Assembly: GCA_049973945.1 (NCBI GenBank)
Contig: JBMFJH010000014.1
Coordinates: 1-42,213, forward strand
Direction: 5' to 3'
Origin: Acd1 sp049973945
Lineage (GTDB): Archaea; Thermoproteota; Thermoprotei_A; Sulfolobales; Sulfolobaceae
DNA length: 42,213 nt
Part shown: positions 24,391 to 32,246 of the stretch, one piece after another
How positions within the stretch are numbered: the stretch's first letter is position 1
Layout of the letters: each line of letters opens with the position of its first letter
The notes under the pieces: generated by a model
Told to the model about the DNA's origin: nothing
The model's database searches: none
The model's input: only the letters and a program-made list of their open reading frames with translations
Position numbers and translations under genes: made by a program

Positions 24391-25269
24391 TTGGCGACTT
24401 ACGGGAGAAGAGGATCTCCAACCTTGAAGCTAACTTTAGGAGCACCATCAGGGTCTGACGATCCTGTTTCGGAGTTCGTTATGGCGTTACAGTTGTCCAA
24501 CGCCAGCCAGAACACCGTTAAAGCTTACGAGAGGGCTATTAGGGATTTCGTGAAGTTCGTGAACAAAGACCCTAGACATGTCACTCAGGCCGACGTTAGC
24601 AGGTGGGTCAACAAGTTGCTCTCAGGGGTCCCGAATGACCCAGAGGCGAGGAGAAGGAGATTAAGGAGCGTCAGGCTATACGTGGTAGCCGTGAGGAGGT
24701 TCCTAAAGTGGTTGGGAATCGACGTGTCGCCTCCCCTGCCGAAGATCACCCTAAGGGATCTCAGAGCTTTGGACGAAGAAGCGGTCGAGAAGTTACGGGA
24801 GTTGCCCAGGAGCATCAAGTATAAAGCACTGATCAACCTCATATTGGACACAGGCTTACGCGCGAGCGAGGCCCTGAGCCTTAACGTCGAGGACGTGGAT
24901 TTCAAGTCAAGGTCGATCGTGGTGAGGAACACGAAGAACGGGGAAATGAGGGTAGTTTTCTTCACGAAGAGGACTGCAGAGCTTTTGGAGAAGTACATCG
25001 ATAAGTACAACGTTAGGAGCGGGAGGCTGTTCAATATCACGTACAAGGCCCTTCACAAAGAGTTGAAGAGGCTGGGGAGGAAACTGGGCACCGACCTAAG
25101 ACCTCACCTGCTCAGACACACGTTCGCCACCACTGCAATCAAGAGGGGAATGCCGTTACCGGCAGTCCAACGGATCTTGGGGCACAAGGACATTAGAACT
25201 ACGCAGATTTACTTACACTTAGTCCCTGAAGACGTACGCAAGGCGTACATGGCTTACTTTGAGGCCTGA
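24391..25269 (+). CDS. xerA: XerA-type tyrosine recombinase
   Basis: A 292-residue site-specific recombinase of the archaeal XerA group, which resolves chromosome dimers at a dif site. The N-terminal SAM-like DNA-binding domain spans about 25-110 (ASQNTVKAYERAIRDFVKF). The catalytic domain has Arg157 (TGLRASEAL), Lys182, His239 and Arg242 (HLLRHTFATT), His265 (LGHKDIRTT) and nucleophile Tyr274 (QIYLHL). All catalytic residues are present, so it should be active. The TTG start at 24391 gives a family-typical length and a promoter at the right distance. Its end overlaps the convergent gene by 16 bp. Confidence 0.92.
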   Translation: MATYGRRGSPTLKLTLGAPSGSDDPVSEFVMALQLSNASQNTVKAYERAIRDFVKFVNKDPRHVTQADVSRWVNKLLSGVPNDPEARRRRLRSVRLYVVAVRRFLKWLGIDVSPPLPKITLRDLRALDEEAVEKLRELPRSIKYKALINLILDTGLRASEALSLNVEDVDFKSRSIVVRNTKNGEMRVVFFTKRTAELLEKYIDKYNVRSGRLFNITYKALHKELKRLGRKLGTDLRPHLLRHTFATTAIKRGMPLPAVQRILGHKDIRTTQIYLHLVPEDVRKAYMAYFEA

Positions 25270-25781
25270 ATGCCGAAGAACCTCCTCACGTGTCTCAAGT
25301 ACTCCTCCGCGTTCTCCTCTATCATCCTAACCTCCTCATTTGTCACCTTCCTCACAACTTTAGCTGGAACTCCTACCGCAATGCTCCTTTCGGGGATCTC
25401 TGTTCCTTGCGTGACAACGGCCCCAGCTCCGATTATTGAGTATTTCCCTACCTTCGCCCCGTTGAGAATAATGGCGCCCATTCCTATAATTACGTTGGAC
25501 TCTATCTTAGCGCCGTGAACGACGGCGTTGTGCCCTATCGTAACTCTGTCGCCTATTTCGACAGGATAACCGGCGTCAGTATGTATAGTTGAGTTCTCTT
25601 GAACGTTAGTCTCCTTCCCTATCTTGATGTAGTCGTTGTCGCCTCTTATCACCACGTAGTGCCACACACTCGAGTAATCCCCGATCTCCACGTCCCCAAT
25701 CACGTAAGCCGTGGAGTGCAAATACGCCTTAGGCGAGACTCGGGGCCACTTGTTGAGGAATGGCTCTATGGGCATCGTCAT
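25254..25781 (-). CDS. Gamma-class carbonic anhydrase family protein
   Basis: A 175-residue left-handed beta-helix protein built from hexapeptide repeats. The three zinc/iron ligands of the gamma class are present as His67 (TIHTD), His84 (TIGHNA) and His89 (VVHG). It would act as a trimer with metal at the subunit interfaces, interconverting CO2 and bicarbonate; many relatives have unproven activity. ATG at 25781 overlaps the stop of the methyltransferase gene by 4 bp, so the three minus-strand genes here form one operon. Confidence 0.9.
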   Translation of the reverse strand: MTMPIEPFLNKWPRVSPKAYLHSTAYVIGDVEIGDYSSVWHYVVIRGDNDYIKIGKETNVQENSTIHTDAGYPVEIGDRVTIGHNAVVHGAKIESNVIIGMGAIILNGAKVGKYSIIGAGAVVTQGTEIPERSIAVGVPAKVVRKVTNEEVRMIEENAEEYLRHVRRFFGIQASK

Positions 25782-26827
25782 CTCTTGACTAACTTGGCGA
25801 TAAAAAACCCAGTGAGGCCTGATATGTGAGGGTGGAACCTAACCATGTACTCCACTTCGAACCTCGGGTCGTCAACGACCTCCTCGTTCTCCTTTATCGT
25901 GACGGTGCAGGTGGAATAGACCAGCTCCCCGCCCTTCTTAAGGATCTTGTAAGCAGCGTTGAGGAATTGCTTCTGGTAACTAGCTAGCATCTCCACGTCC
26001 CTTATCGTCTTCGCGTCGTAGACCTTAGGCCTAACCCCGAGGTTGCTACACGGAGGGTCAATGATCACCTTATCCACGTCCCTGAGACCGAAGTCCTCGA
26101 ACAGATACCTCGAGTCGGCCTTGTAAACCTCTACGTTCTTTAGGCCCATTTTCCTCACAAGATCTACGACTTTCTTCACTTTCTCCTCCGTCCTATCGAA
26201 GCCTATCACCCTAGCTTGGGGTTGCAATTGGGCCACGTGGGTGAGCTTCCCGCCAGGGGCAGCGGTCATATCGACGATGACCTCTCGCGGCTTAGGATCG
26301 AGCAAACGGCCCACGTACATCGAGGCTTTCCCCTGGGAGTACGCCTTCCCGCTCTTGACCTCTTCCAGCTCCCCTATCCTTGGGGCCGAGAACAGCGAAT
26401 TCGTGACCTCTACGACGGTCGTCCCCTTGTCGACGAGGACGCCTTCGGCTACTACCACGCCGTTCTCGCTGACCACGTTTACTGTCTCTCCTACCTTTGC
26501 CCTGACGGAGATCACTCCAGGGGAGTACACGTTAGCGCCCATCATGACGCTCTCCGCAGTCCTCTTGTCCACGATAACTTTCCCCTCATGGATCTCGACC
26601 TTACTGGGACCTTTGACCTCTGCGTAAATCGCCTCCCCGAAGTCCTCGTCAGGTTTGAAGAAGTCGTATTTCCGTAACATTGCCTCCCTGACAGACTCGT
26701 CTATAACCCTAACGTAGAGTCTAGGGTTCGGCCTCAATATTGACTTCAGGAACTCGTTGAGCTGGGTACCGTAAACTCTCTTCAGCTCTTTGATCAGCCC
26801 TTCGTCGTAGACTAGTCTCCTTTCCAT
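25778..26827 (-). CDS. NOP2/Sun-family RNA m5C methyltransferase with PUA domain
   Basis: A 349-residue S-adenosylmethionine-dependent RNA cytosine-5 methyltransferase. An N-terminal segment (1-70) is followed by a PUA domain (about 72-150) and the methyltransferase core. The SAM-binding motif is DMTAAPGGKLTH (186-197). The two catalytic cysteines are Cys260 (DPPCSNLG) and Cys307 (YSTCTVTIKENE). Archaeal members act on tRNA or rRNA; the exact target is not evident. ATG at 26827 overlaps the beta-RFAP synthase stop. Confidence 0.9.
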   Translation of the reverse strand: MERRLVYDEGLIKELKRVYGTQLNEFLKSILRPNPRLYVRVIDESVREAMLRKYDFFKPDEDFGEAIYAEVKGPSKVEIHEGKVIVDKRTAESVMMGANVYSPGVISVRAKVGETVNVVSENGVVVAEGVLVDKGTTVVEVTNSLFSAPRIGELEEVKSGKAYSQGKASMYVGRLLDPKPREVIVDMTAAPGGKLTHVAQLQPQARVIGFDRTEEKVKKVVDLVRKMGLKNVEVYKADSRYLFEDFGLRDVDKVIIDPPCSNLGVRPKVYDAKTIRDVEMLASYQKQFLNAAYKILKKGGELVYSTCTVTIKENEEVVDDPRFEVEYMVRFHPHISGLTGFFIAKLVKR

Positions 26828-27684
26828 ATCACTCTGGCACCTGTATTGTTGGGCTCAACGACGTTTCCTCCGAACTCGCTAATTAGCTCCTCGCCCTCGC
26901 TCCTCGAACCTACGAACGTATAGAGAGTGGGGCCGAATGAGGAGAGTCCGAGAACGAAGCCTCTGGCCAAAGCCCTCCTAGCGACCTCCCTTACCTTCTC
27001 GCTCTGTAAACTCCACTCCAACCTCTTGAAACCCATGTTCTGGATGAGGCCGATGGCCTCCAAAACTTCACCGAGATCCCTTTCTGCTACCGCTGGAACT
27101 AGTTTCACGAAGACTACCCTGGCCACCTCTCCGGCGTCGGTCTGCTTGAAGTCCCTGAACGCCTTGAGCTCCTCCTCGCCGAAAACCCTCCTTCCTCCCT
27201 GCGGGTTGAGAATGTAGACCTTCCAGGGGAAGTCAAACCTAGCGATGAGCGGGGGAGGAGGGGCCGTGGAGAAGTCCGAAGGTTTAGGCTCAGGTTTGAC
27301 CTTCTTGGAGTGCCCTCCGTCGACGACGAACCCTCCCCCCTCGAAGGCGTGAACTCCGACGCCGCTTGTCCCTCCCCTCCCCACGAGCCTGGCTAGCTCC
27401 ACCACACTTAACCTCTGGAAATTGTACTCGGCGGAAAGCTTCGCCAACGCGAGCCTGAACTGTGTGGTGTGACCCAATCCCACGTGCTCCTCGTAGTCCT
27501 CCAAAACGCAATACCCCGGTAACGGGAAGGGAACCCATTCAGGCGGCCTTCGACACGTTCCTAGCGAGACCCTCACCCTGGGCCAGGAAAGGGCCACGCC
27601 GACCCCACCGTCTAGCCTCCCGTAGTCTCCGGAAAGGTCGACGAGCGTTATGTGAATCCTCGAGAGACCGACGACCTCTAACAA
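26812..27684 (-). CDS. Beta-ribofuranosylaminobenzene 5'-phosphate synthase
   Basis: A 290-residue GHMP-kinase-fold enzyme that condenses a benzoate amine with PRPP, the first committed step to methanopterin-type C1 carriers (sulfopterin in Sulfolobales). Visible family features are SRIHITLVDLSG at the N-terminus, HVGLGHTTQ at about 68-76, and GRGGTSGVGVHAF at about 107-119 with the glycine-rich loop. The start is TTG at 27684, but a TATA-like box lies only 5 bp upstream, so the true start may be slightly further in. It is divergent from the acyl-CoA synthetase-like gene. Confidence 0.85.
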   Translation of the reverse strand: MLEVVGLSRIHITLVDLSGDYGRLDGGVGVALSWPRVRVSLGTCRRPPEWVPFPLPGYCVLEDYEEHVGLGHTTQFRLALAKLSAEYNFQRLSVVELARLVGRGGTSGVGVHAFEGGGFVVDGGHSKKVKPEPKPSDFSTAPPPPLIARFDFPWKVYILNPQGGRRVFGEEELKAFRDFKQTDAGEVARVVFVKLVPAVAERDLGEVLEAIGLIQNMGFKRLEWSLQSEKVREVARRALARGFVLGLSSFGPTLYTFVGSRSEGEELISEFGGNVVEPNNTGARVIWKGD

Positions 27685-27693
27685 CTTTTAAAT
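27685..27693 (+). promoter_or_regulatory. TATA-like box of the acyl-CoA synthetase-like gene
   Basis: CTTTTAAAT is centred about 25 bp before the ATG at 27714, giving a leaderless plus-strand start. It also lies between this gene and the divergent beta-RFAP synthase gene. Confidence 0.5.
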
Positions 27694-27713
27694 CCCCGTC
27701 CCCTGGTTAGCTT

Positions 27714-29078
27714 ATGAGTTTATCACAGCTCCTTTACAGATGGTCTAAGGAAAGGCCTTCTCAGACTTTCCTGGTCGGTGAGAAATCCCTGACCTACGCC
27801 CAGGCGGCAGAAGAGGTGGCTAAGAGGGCAGCCTCGCTTTCGCCGGGGCAGACGGTTGTTCACCTCATGTATAATTCCGTAGAGTCCGTCCTGACGCACT
27901 TGGCCGTCTTCTGGGCTGGGGCCAGGGTCGTTTCGGTCGACCCCTTAACTAGCGCCGAAGACCTCAGGTTCATCCTGGAGGACTCGAGCCCCGACTTAGT
28001 AGTCGTCGACAAGGAAATCGAGGAGAGGGAGAAGGAGTACCTGAAGGGCTTTAAGGTCGTTAACAAGTTGCCGGAAAAGAACGTCTACGAGAAGCCTTAC
28101 GAATACCGCGACGACGAAGTCGGCCTAGTCTGGTACTACGCGGGAATCGCTGGCAGGACGATGCAGGTGCTCCATTCTGCCAAAAGGCTCGAGCTGAACG
28201 GAGCGGCCTTGTACAAGGCTACCGGGCTCGAGGACGTCAGGTCGATCCTTACCGTTCCGTTGGCCCACGTCCTCGGCAACAGCGTCCTGAGCGTGACATT
28301 AGAGGCAGGAGGCAGTATGTACGTCATGAGAAAGTTCTCGGTCGAGGAGGCCGAGACGGCGATCAACCAGTACAATATCAATTTCCTCGCCACAGTCCCT
28401 ATGGTTTACGACTCGTTCATAGAGAAGGGGGCGAAGCCCCTCAACTCACTCGAGCTGTGCATTAGCACTGCCGCGCCCTTGTTCCCTCAGACCGTCGAGG
28501 GCTTCAGGAAGAAGTATGGCAAGCAGATAGTCCAGCAGTACGGGTTCACGGAGGGACTTGTCGTAACTTTCCAGCCGGTTAAGGACGGGGACGTCATAAG
28601 CGTGGGAAGACCGTTACCTGGGGCTGAAGTTAAGGTGATTAAGCAAGACGGAAGCGAGGCGAAGCCGGGCGAGGTAGGCGAGCTCTGGGTTAAGGCTCCG
28701 TGGCTCATGTTGGGCTACAAGTACAAGGAGGAGACTGAACGCGTGTTCAAAGACGGATGGCTCAGGACGGGAGACCTAATGACCTACGACGAGCGAGGCC
28801 TCTTCTACTTCAGGGGCGTGGTCAAAAGGATGATAAAGTACAAGGGCTATCCGATACTACCAAGGGACTTGGAGGAAATCCTCAAGACCCACCCGCTAGT
28901 CGAGGACGTTAAGGTGATAGGGGAGGACGCCGGTCAGTTGGGCCAACAGCCGGTAGCCTTAGTGAAGGCGAAAGAGAGGAGACCCGGCCTAGAGAACGAG
29001 TTGCTAGATTACGTTAATAGGAGGGTCGCGTTCTATAAGAGGCTGAAAGCCGTAAGGCTGGTGGACAGGATTGAGTGA
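27714..29078 (+). CDS. Acyl-CoA synthetase-like protein (degenerate ANL superfamily)
   Basis: A 454-residue member of the acyl/aryl-CoA synthetase superfamily that looks catalytically altered. Motif QYGFTEG (about 280) and the hinge region GWLRTGDLMTYDERG are kept. The AMP-binding loop, normally SGTTGxPKG, reads AGIAGRTMQ at 143-151. The C-terminus stops at VRLVDRIE, before the conserved lysine motif (PxTxxGK) needed for adenylation. At 454 residues it is about 50-100 shorter than usual. It may be inactive or use another mechanism. The thioredoxin gene overlaps its end by 8 bp, so they are co-transcribed. Confidence 0.75.
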   Translation: MSLSQLLYRWSKERPSQTFLVGEKSLTYAQAAEEVAKRAASLSPGQTVVHLMYNSVESVLTHLAVFWAGARVVSVDPLTSAEDLRFILEDSSPDLVVVDKEIEEREKEYLKGFKVVNKLPEKNVYEKPYEYRDDEVGLVWYYAGIAGRTMQVLHSAKRLELNGAALYKATGLEDVRSILTVPLAHVLGNSVLSVTLEAGGSMYVMRKFSVEEAETAINQYNINFLATVPMVYDSFIEKGAKPLNSLELCISTAAPLFPQTVEGFRKKYGKQIVQQYGFTEGLVVTFQPVKDGDVISVGRPLPGAEVKVIKQDGSEAKPGEVGELWVKAPWLMLGYKYKEETERVFKDGWLRTGDLMTYDERGLFYFRGVVKRMIKYKGYPILPRDLEEILKTHPLVEDVKVIGEDAGQLGQQPVALVKAKERRPGLENELLDYVNRRVAFYKRLKAVRLVDRIE

Positions 29079-29472
29079 GATAGAGAGGTTGATAGAGGAA
29101 ATATCTAAGAGACTCGAGGAGCTCGCCAAGGGAGCTGAGAAGGTAGAGTATACGATAAACGTGACGGACAACAACTTCGACGAGATAATAACGAAGAACA
29201 AGGTCGTTTTCGTCGACTGTTGGGCCCCCTGGTGCGCCCCCTGCCACATCTACGAGCCGATTTACAGCAAGGTAGCAGAGCAGTATAAAGACAAGGCTGT
29301 CTTCGCCAGGCTCAACGTGGACGAGAACCCGAGGACTGCGGATAAGTACGACGTCATGAACATTCCGACCACCCTGATATTCGTCAACGGCAAGCTGGTA
29401 GATCAGATAGTGGGAGCTGTCGACGAGGACACGCTAAAGAGTTATGTAGAGAAATACATATCCAGCTCTTAG
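29071..29472 (+). CDS. Thioredoxin
   Basis: A 133-residue thioredoxin. The active site is WCAPC (Cys55, Cys58), with the cis-proline in NIPTTL. The N-terminal 25 residues form a charged helix (IEEISKRLEELAKG) not found in minimal thioredoxins. It reduces protein disulfides in the cytosol. TTG at 29071 overlaps the previous gene by 8 bp. The ABC ATPase gene begins immediately after its stop. Confidence 0.93.
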   Translation: MSEIERLIEEISKRLEELAKGAEKVEYTINVTDNNFDEIITKNKVVFVDCWAPWCAPCHIYEPIYSKVAEQYKDKAVFARLNVDENPRTADKYDVMNIPTTLIFVNGKLVDQIVGAVDEDTLKSYVEKYISSS

Positions 29473-30063
29473 ATGAGTGGCCTATTAGCTGAGCTAACCG
29501 TTTTCAGGGAAGGTTTCACAGTGAAAGGCAAAGTTGAAATTGAGAGGTCTGGCGTTATCCTGGCGAAGAACGGTTCTGGAAAGACCACTTTTTTGAAAGG
29601 CATAGCGGGTCTACTGAAGGCCGAGGGCAAAGTAACGCTCAATGGTGTAGATGTGACTCCCGTGAGCCCCGAGAAGAGGGGGATAACGTATGTCCCCAAC
29701 GATTTGAGGATTCCGACGACTCTCGAAAGGATAGCTAAGCTGGCCAAGTCTGATCTCTCGTACTTAAAGGACTTGGGCTACGAGTTGAGTTATAGTAGAA
29801 GGTTGAATTCGCTCAGCCTAGGCCAGAGGCAGGTCGTTCTCACACTGGCTGCAGTGACGAGCGCGCATTCGAAAGCTGTCCTACTAGACGAGTCTGTGAG
29901 TAACGTCTCCGAAAGGGACAAAGTCATCAAAAGAGTCCTAGAAATCGCGAACGAATTAAACAAACCTTTAGTCTATGCGACTAACATACGTTCGGATGTA
30001 ACACATTTCGAAAAAGTTTTTACAATTTATGACGGTAAAGTTGTCGAGGCTAATCATTTTTAA
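29473..30063 (+). CDS. Orphan ABC-type ATPase
   Basis: A short 196-residue ABC ATPase. Walker A is NGSGKT at 33-38, the signature is SLSLGQRQ (113-120) and Walker B is VLLDES (136-141). The usual H-loop histidine is replaced by Asn171 (YATNIRS), and the Q-loop region is abbreviated. No permease or binding-protein gene is nearby, so the partner is unknown. It could belong to a transporter encoded elsewhere or to a non-transport ATPase. ATG at 29473 follows the thioredoxin stop with no gap. Confidence 0.8.
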   Translation: MSGLLAELTVFREGFTVKGKVEIERSGVILAKNGSGKTTFLKGIAGLLKAEGKVTLNGVDVTPVSPEKRGITYVPNDLRIPTTLERIAKLAKSDLSYLKDLGYELSYSRRLNSLSLGQRQVVLTLAAVTSAHSKAVLLDESVSNVSERDKVIKRVLEIANELNKPLVYATNIRSDVTHFEKVFTIYDGKVVEANHF

Positions 30064-30086
30064 CGATTGATACTCCTTAATTTTTG

Positions 30087-30123
30087 AACAGTTTTTAAAC
30101 AGTTTACGGTCAGTCTTTTATTC
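30087..30123 (+). promoter_or_regulatory. glnA promoter with a repeated operator-like motif
   Basis: The TATA-like TTTTATTC (30116-30123) is centred about 26 bp before the GTG at 30145. Upstream, AACAGTTT occurs at 30087-30094 and 30098-30105, 11 bp apart, with a partial third copy (TCAGT) at 30110-30114. Repeats one helical turn apart suggest a binding site for a regulator such as an Lrp-type protein; that is inferred. Confidence 0.5.
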
Positions 30124-30144
30124 TCAATTCAAGACTCCCCCCGC

Positions 30145-31566
30145 GTGATTACTCCCAAGACCCCGTCGGAAGCCCTCAAGTGGTTGAAAGAGAACAACGT
30201 GAGATGGGTAGACCTTCAATTCACTGACCTTCCAGGAAGGCTTCATCACATAACTATACCAGCTAGCGACTTCGACGAAGAGTCGTTCAAGACAGGCTTC
30301 GGCAAGTTAGACGGTTCAAGCATCAGAGGCTTTACAACGATCTACGAGAGCGACATGGTTCTCATGCCGATAGCCAACACCTTCGCTCTGCTACCCTGGT
30401 CTCCCGGGACTGCGAGGGTTCTGACTCAAGTCTACTGGGGAGGCGGAAGGGGAAGGTTCGAGAGAGACCCGAGGTACGTGGCTGAGGAGGCAGAAAAGTT
30501 CCAGGAGGCTGAGGGTTACACCTCGTTTTTCGGACCTGAACTGGAGTTCTTCATATTTGACAAGGTAATTGTTGACGCAGCTCACCCCCAGAAGGGAACG
30601 GGTTACAGAATCGTAGCAAGAGAGGCGCCGTGGTCTGACAGCGGCACGTTCATAATTAGGCATAAGGAGGGCTACTACCCAGCGCCACCCGTCGATCAGC
30701 TGTTCGACGTGAGGAAGGAGATCACCGACGTGTTAGTTGACTACTTCGGTTTCGTAATTGAGGCGAACCACCACGAGGTAGCCACCGCAGGACAGGGCGA
30801 GATAGACTTCAGGTTCGGCAAGCTAGTCGAAACGGCGGATAGGGTGCAGACGCTGAAGTACGTCGCAAAGAACGTTGCGGCGAAGCACGGAATGGTAGCG
30901 ACCTTCATGCCCAAGCCGATGTATGGAGACAACGGAACAGGGATGCACACCCACTTCAGCCTCTGGACTAAGGACGGTTCCAAGAACCTGATGTACGACC
31001 CTAACGACGAATACGCTGAGCTCAGCCAGATAGGTAGGTACGTAATAGGCGGTATCCTGCATCACGCCAGAGCGCTCTCAGCCATAGTCTCGCCCACGAC
31101 GAACAGCTACAGGAGGCTGATCCCAGGCTTTGAGGCTCCAGTGTACATAGCGTGGAGTAAGGGCAACAGGAGCGCCGTGATCAGGGTGCCGTCCTACTAC
31201 AAGGGCATGGAGAAGGCTAAGAGGCTGGAGTACAGGGCCCCAGACCCGTCGACCAACCCGTACCTCGCGTTCGCCGCTATACTAATGGCTGCCCTCGACG
31301 GCGTGAAGAAGAAGATCGACCCAGGCGACCCAGTAGACGAGAACATCTACCACCTGACTCCAGAGAGGAGGAAGCAGTTGGGTATCAAGGAGCTACCCAG
31401 GAGCTTGGACGAGGCCTTAGACGAGCTGGAGAGCGACAAGGAGTTCCTCAAGCCCGTATTCAACTCCTCGATCTTAGACGCCTACATCGAGATAAAGAGG
31501 GAAGAAGCCAGGACAATGCAGATGTTCCCGCACCCGATGGAGATCTACTACTACTTAGACGTGTGA
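30145..31566 (+). CDS. glnA: Glutamine synthetase
   Basis: A 473-residue type I glutamine synthetase, the cytosolic dodecamer that assimilates ammonium into glutamate using ATP. The N-terminal beta-grasp domain (about 10-110, VRWVDLQFTDLPGRLHHIT) is followed by the catalytic domain with FFGPELEFF, NGTGMHTHFSLW (the histidine of NH3/glutamate binding) and the loop PTTNSYRRL. The GTG start at 30145 is supported by the promoter spacing. The regulated promoter is unusual for this window. Confidence 0.96.
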   Translation: MITPKTPSEALKWLKENNVRWVDLQFTDLPGRLHHITIPASDFDEESFKTGFGKLDGSSIRGFTTIYESDMVLMPIANTFALLPWSPGTARVLTQVYWGGGRGRFERDPRYVAEEAEKFQEAEGYTSFFGPELEFFIFDKVIVDAAHPQKGTGYRIVAREAPWSDSGTFIIRHKEGYYPAPPVDQLFDVRKEITDVLVDYFGFVIEANHHEVATAGQGEIDFRFGKLVETADRVQTLKYVAKNVAAKHGMVATFMPKPMYGDNGTGMHTHFSLWTKDGSKNLMYDPNDEYAELSQIGRYVIGGILHHARALSAIVSPTTNSYRRLIPGFEAPVYIAWSKGNRSAVIRVPSYYKGMEKAKRLEYRAPDPSTNPYLAFAAILMAALDGVKKKIDPGDPVDENIYHLTPERRKQLGIKELPRSLDEALDELESDKEFLKPVFNSSILDAYIEIKREEARTMQMFPHPMEIYYYLDV

Positions 31567-31571
31567 TAGAA

Positions 31572-32192
31572 TCAAATCAGCTCCTTTTTGCCCTCCATAC
31601 TCAGCATCCTGAAGACGTAGTTCTTTAGCCTCCTGTCCTTCTCGAACACGCCTCTAGTCGCAATAGACATTAATGTAGCCTCCTTGTCTTTCACTCCCCT
31701 GACGTAGCTGCACATGTGTATGGCGTTCGCTATGACCATTACTCCCTTCGGCTTCACGTCGCTGTTCATCAGTGCGTCAGCGACTTCGGTGACCAGCCTC
31801 TCCTGCAGTTGTGGCTTAGATGCGAAGTAGTTCACTAACCTGATTATCTTGCTGAACCCTGCGACTTTGCCTTCATCACCGATAACGTACGCTATATGCA
31901 TCTTCCCCACTACTGGCAGGAGGTGGTGTTCGCATAAGGTCGAGAACGACACACTTCTGATGACAACTATCTGGTTCGGGTCCTTGATCACGTCCCTCTC
32001 GGATATCCTGAAGACTTTCATTGGCGGCATTTCGGTTCTAAGAGCTGAAGTCATCTCGAGCAAAGCCCTCGCTACCCTGTTTGGAGTCTCCTTTAGTCCC
32101 TCCCTTTCAGGGTCTTCGCCCAGCAACTTCAGGATCTCCCTGACGTGATAAGCTATCTTCTCCTGGATTTCGGTCTCAGCCTCGAGAGTCAT
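31572..32192 (-). CDS. folE: GTP cyclohydrolase I
   Basis: A 206-residue type IA GTP cyclohydrolase I, making dihydroneopterin triphosphate from GTP at the head of pterin synthesis. Zinc ligands are Cys87 and His90 (SFSTLCEHHLLP) and Cys161 (HMCSYVRG). The family motif GKMHIAY is at about 97-103. Many archaea use MptA (FolE2) instead, so the canonical enzyme is a Sulfolobales-type trait. The gene lies near beta-RFAP synthase and moaA, other pterin-type genes, but not in an operon with them. The ATG start at 32192 has family-typical context. Confidence 0.95.
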   Translation of the reverse strand: MTLEAETEIQEKIAYHVREILKLLGEDPEREGLKETPNRVARALLEMTSALRTEMPPMKVFRISERDVIKDPNQIVVIRSVSFSTLCEHHLLPVVGKMHIAYVIGDEGKVAGFSKIIRLVNYFASKPQLQERLVTEVADALMNSDVKPKGVMVIANAIHMCSYVRGVKDKEATLMSIATRGVFEKDRRLKNYVFRMLSMEGKKELI

Positions 32193-32246
32193 GGCCGTAC
32201 GTTCTCTCTTGTAAATGATTACTAAAAAGTAGAACTACCGAATTAG

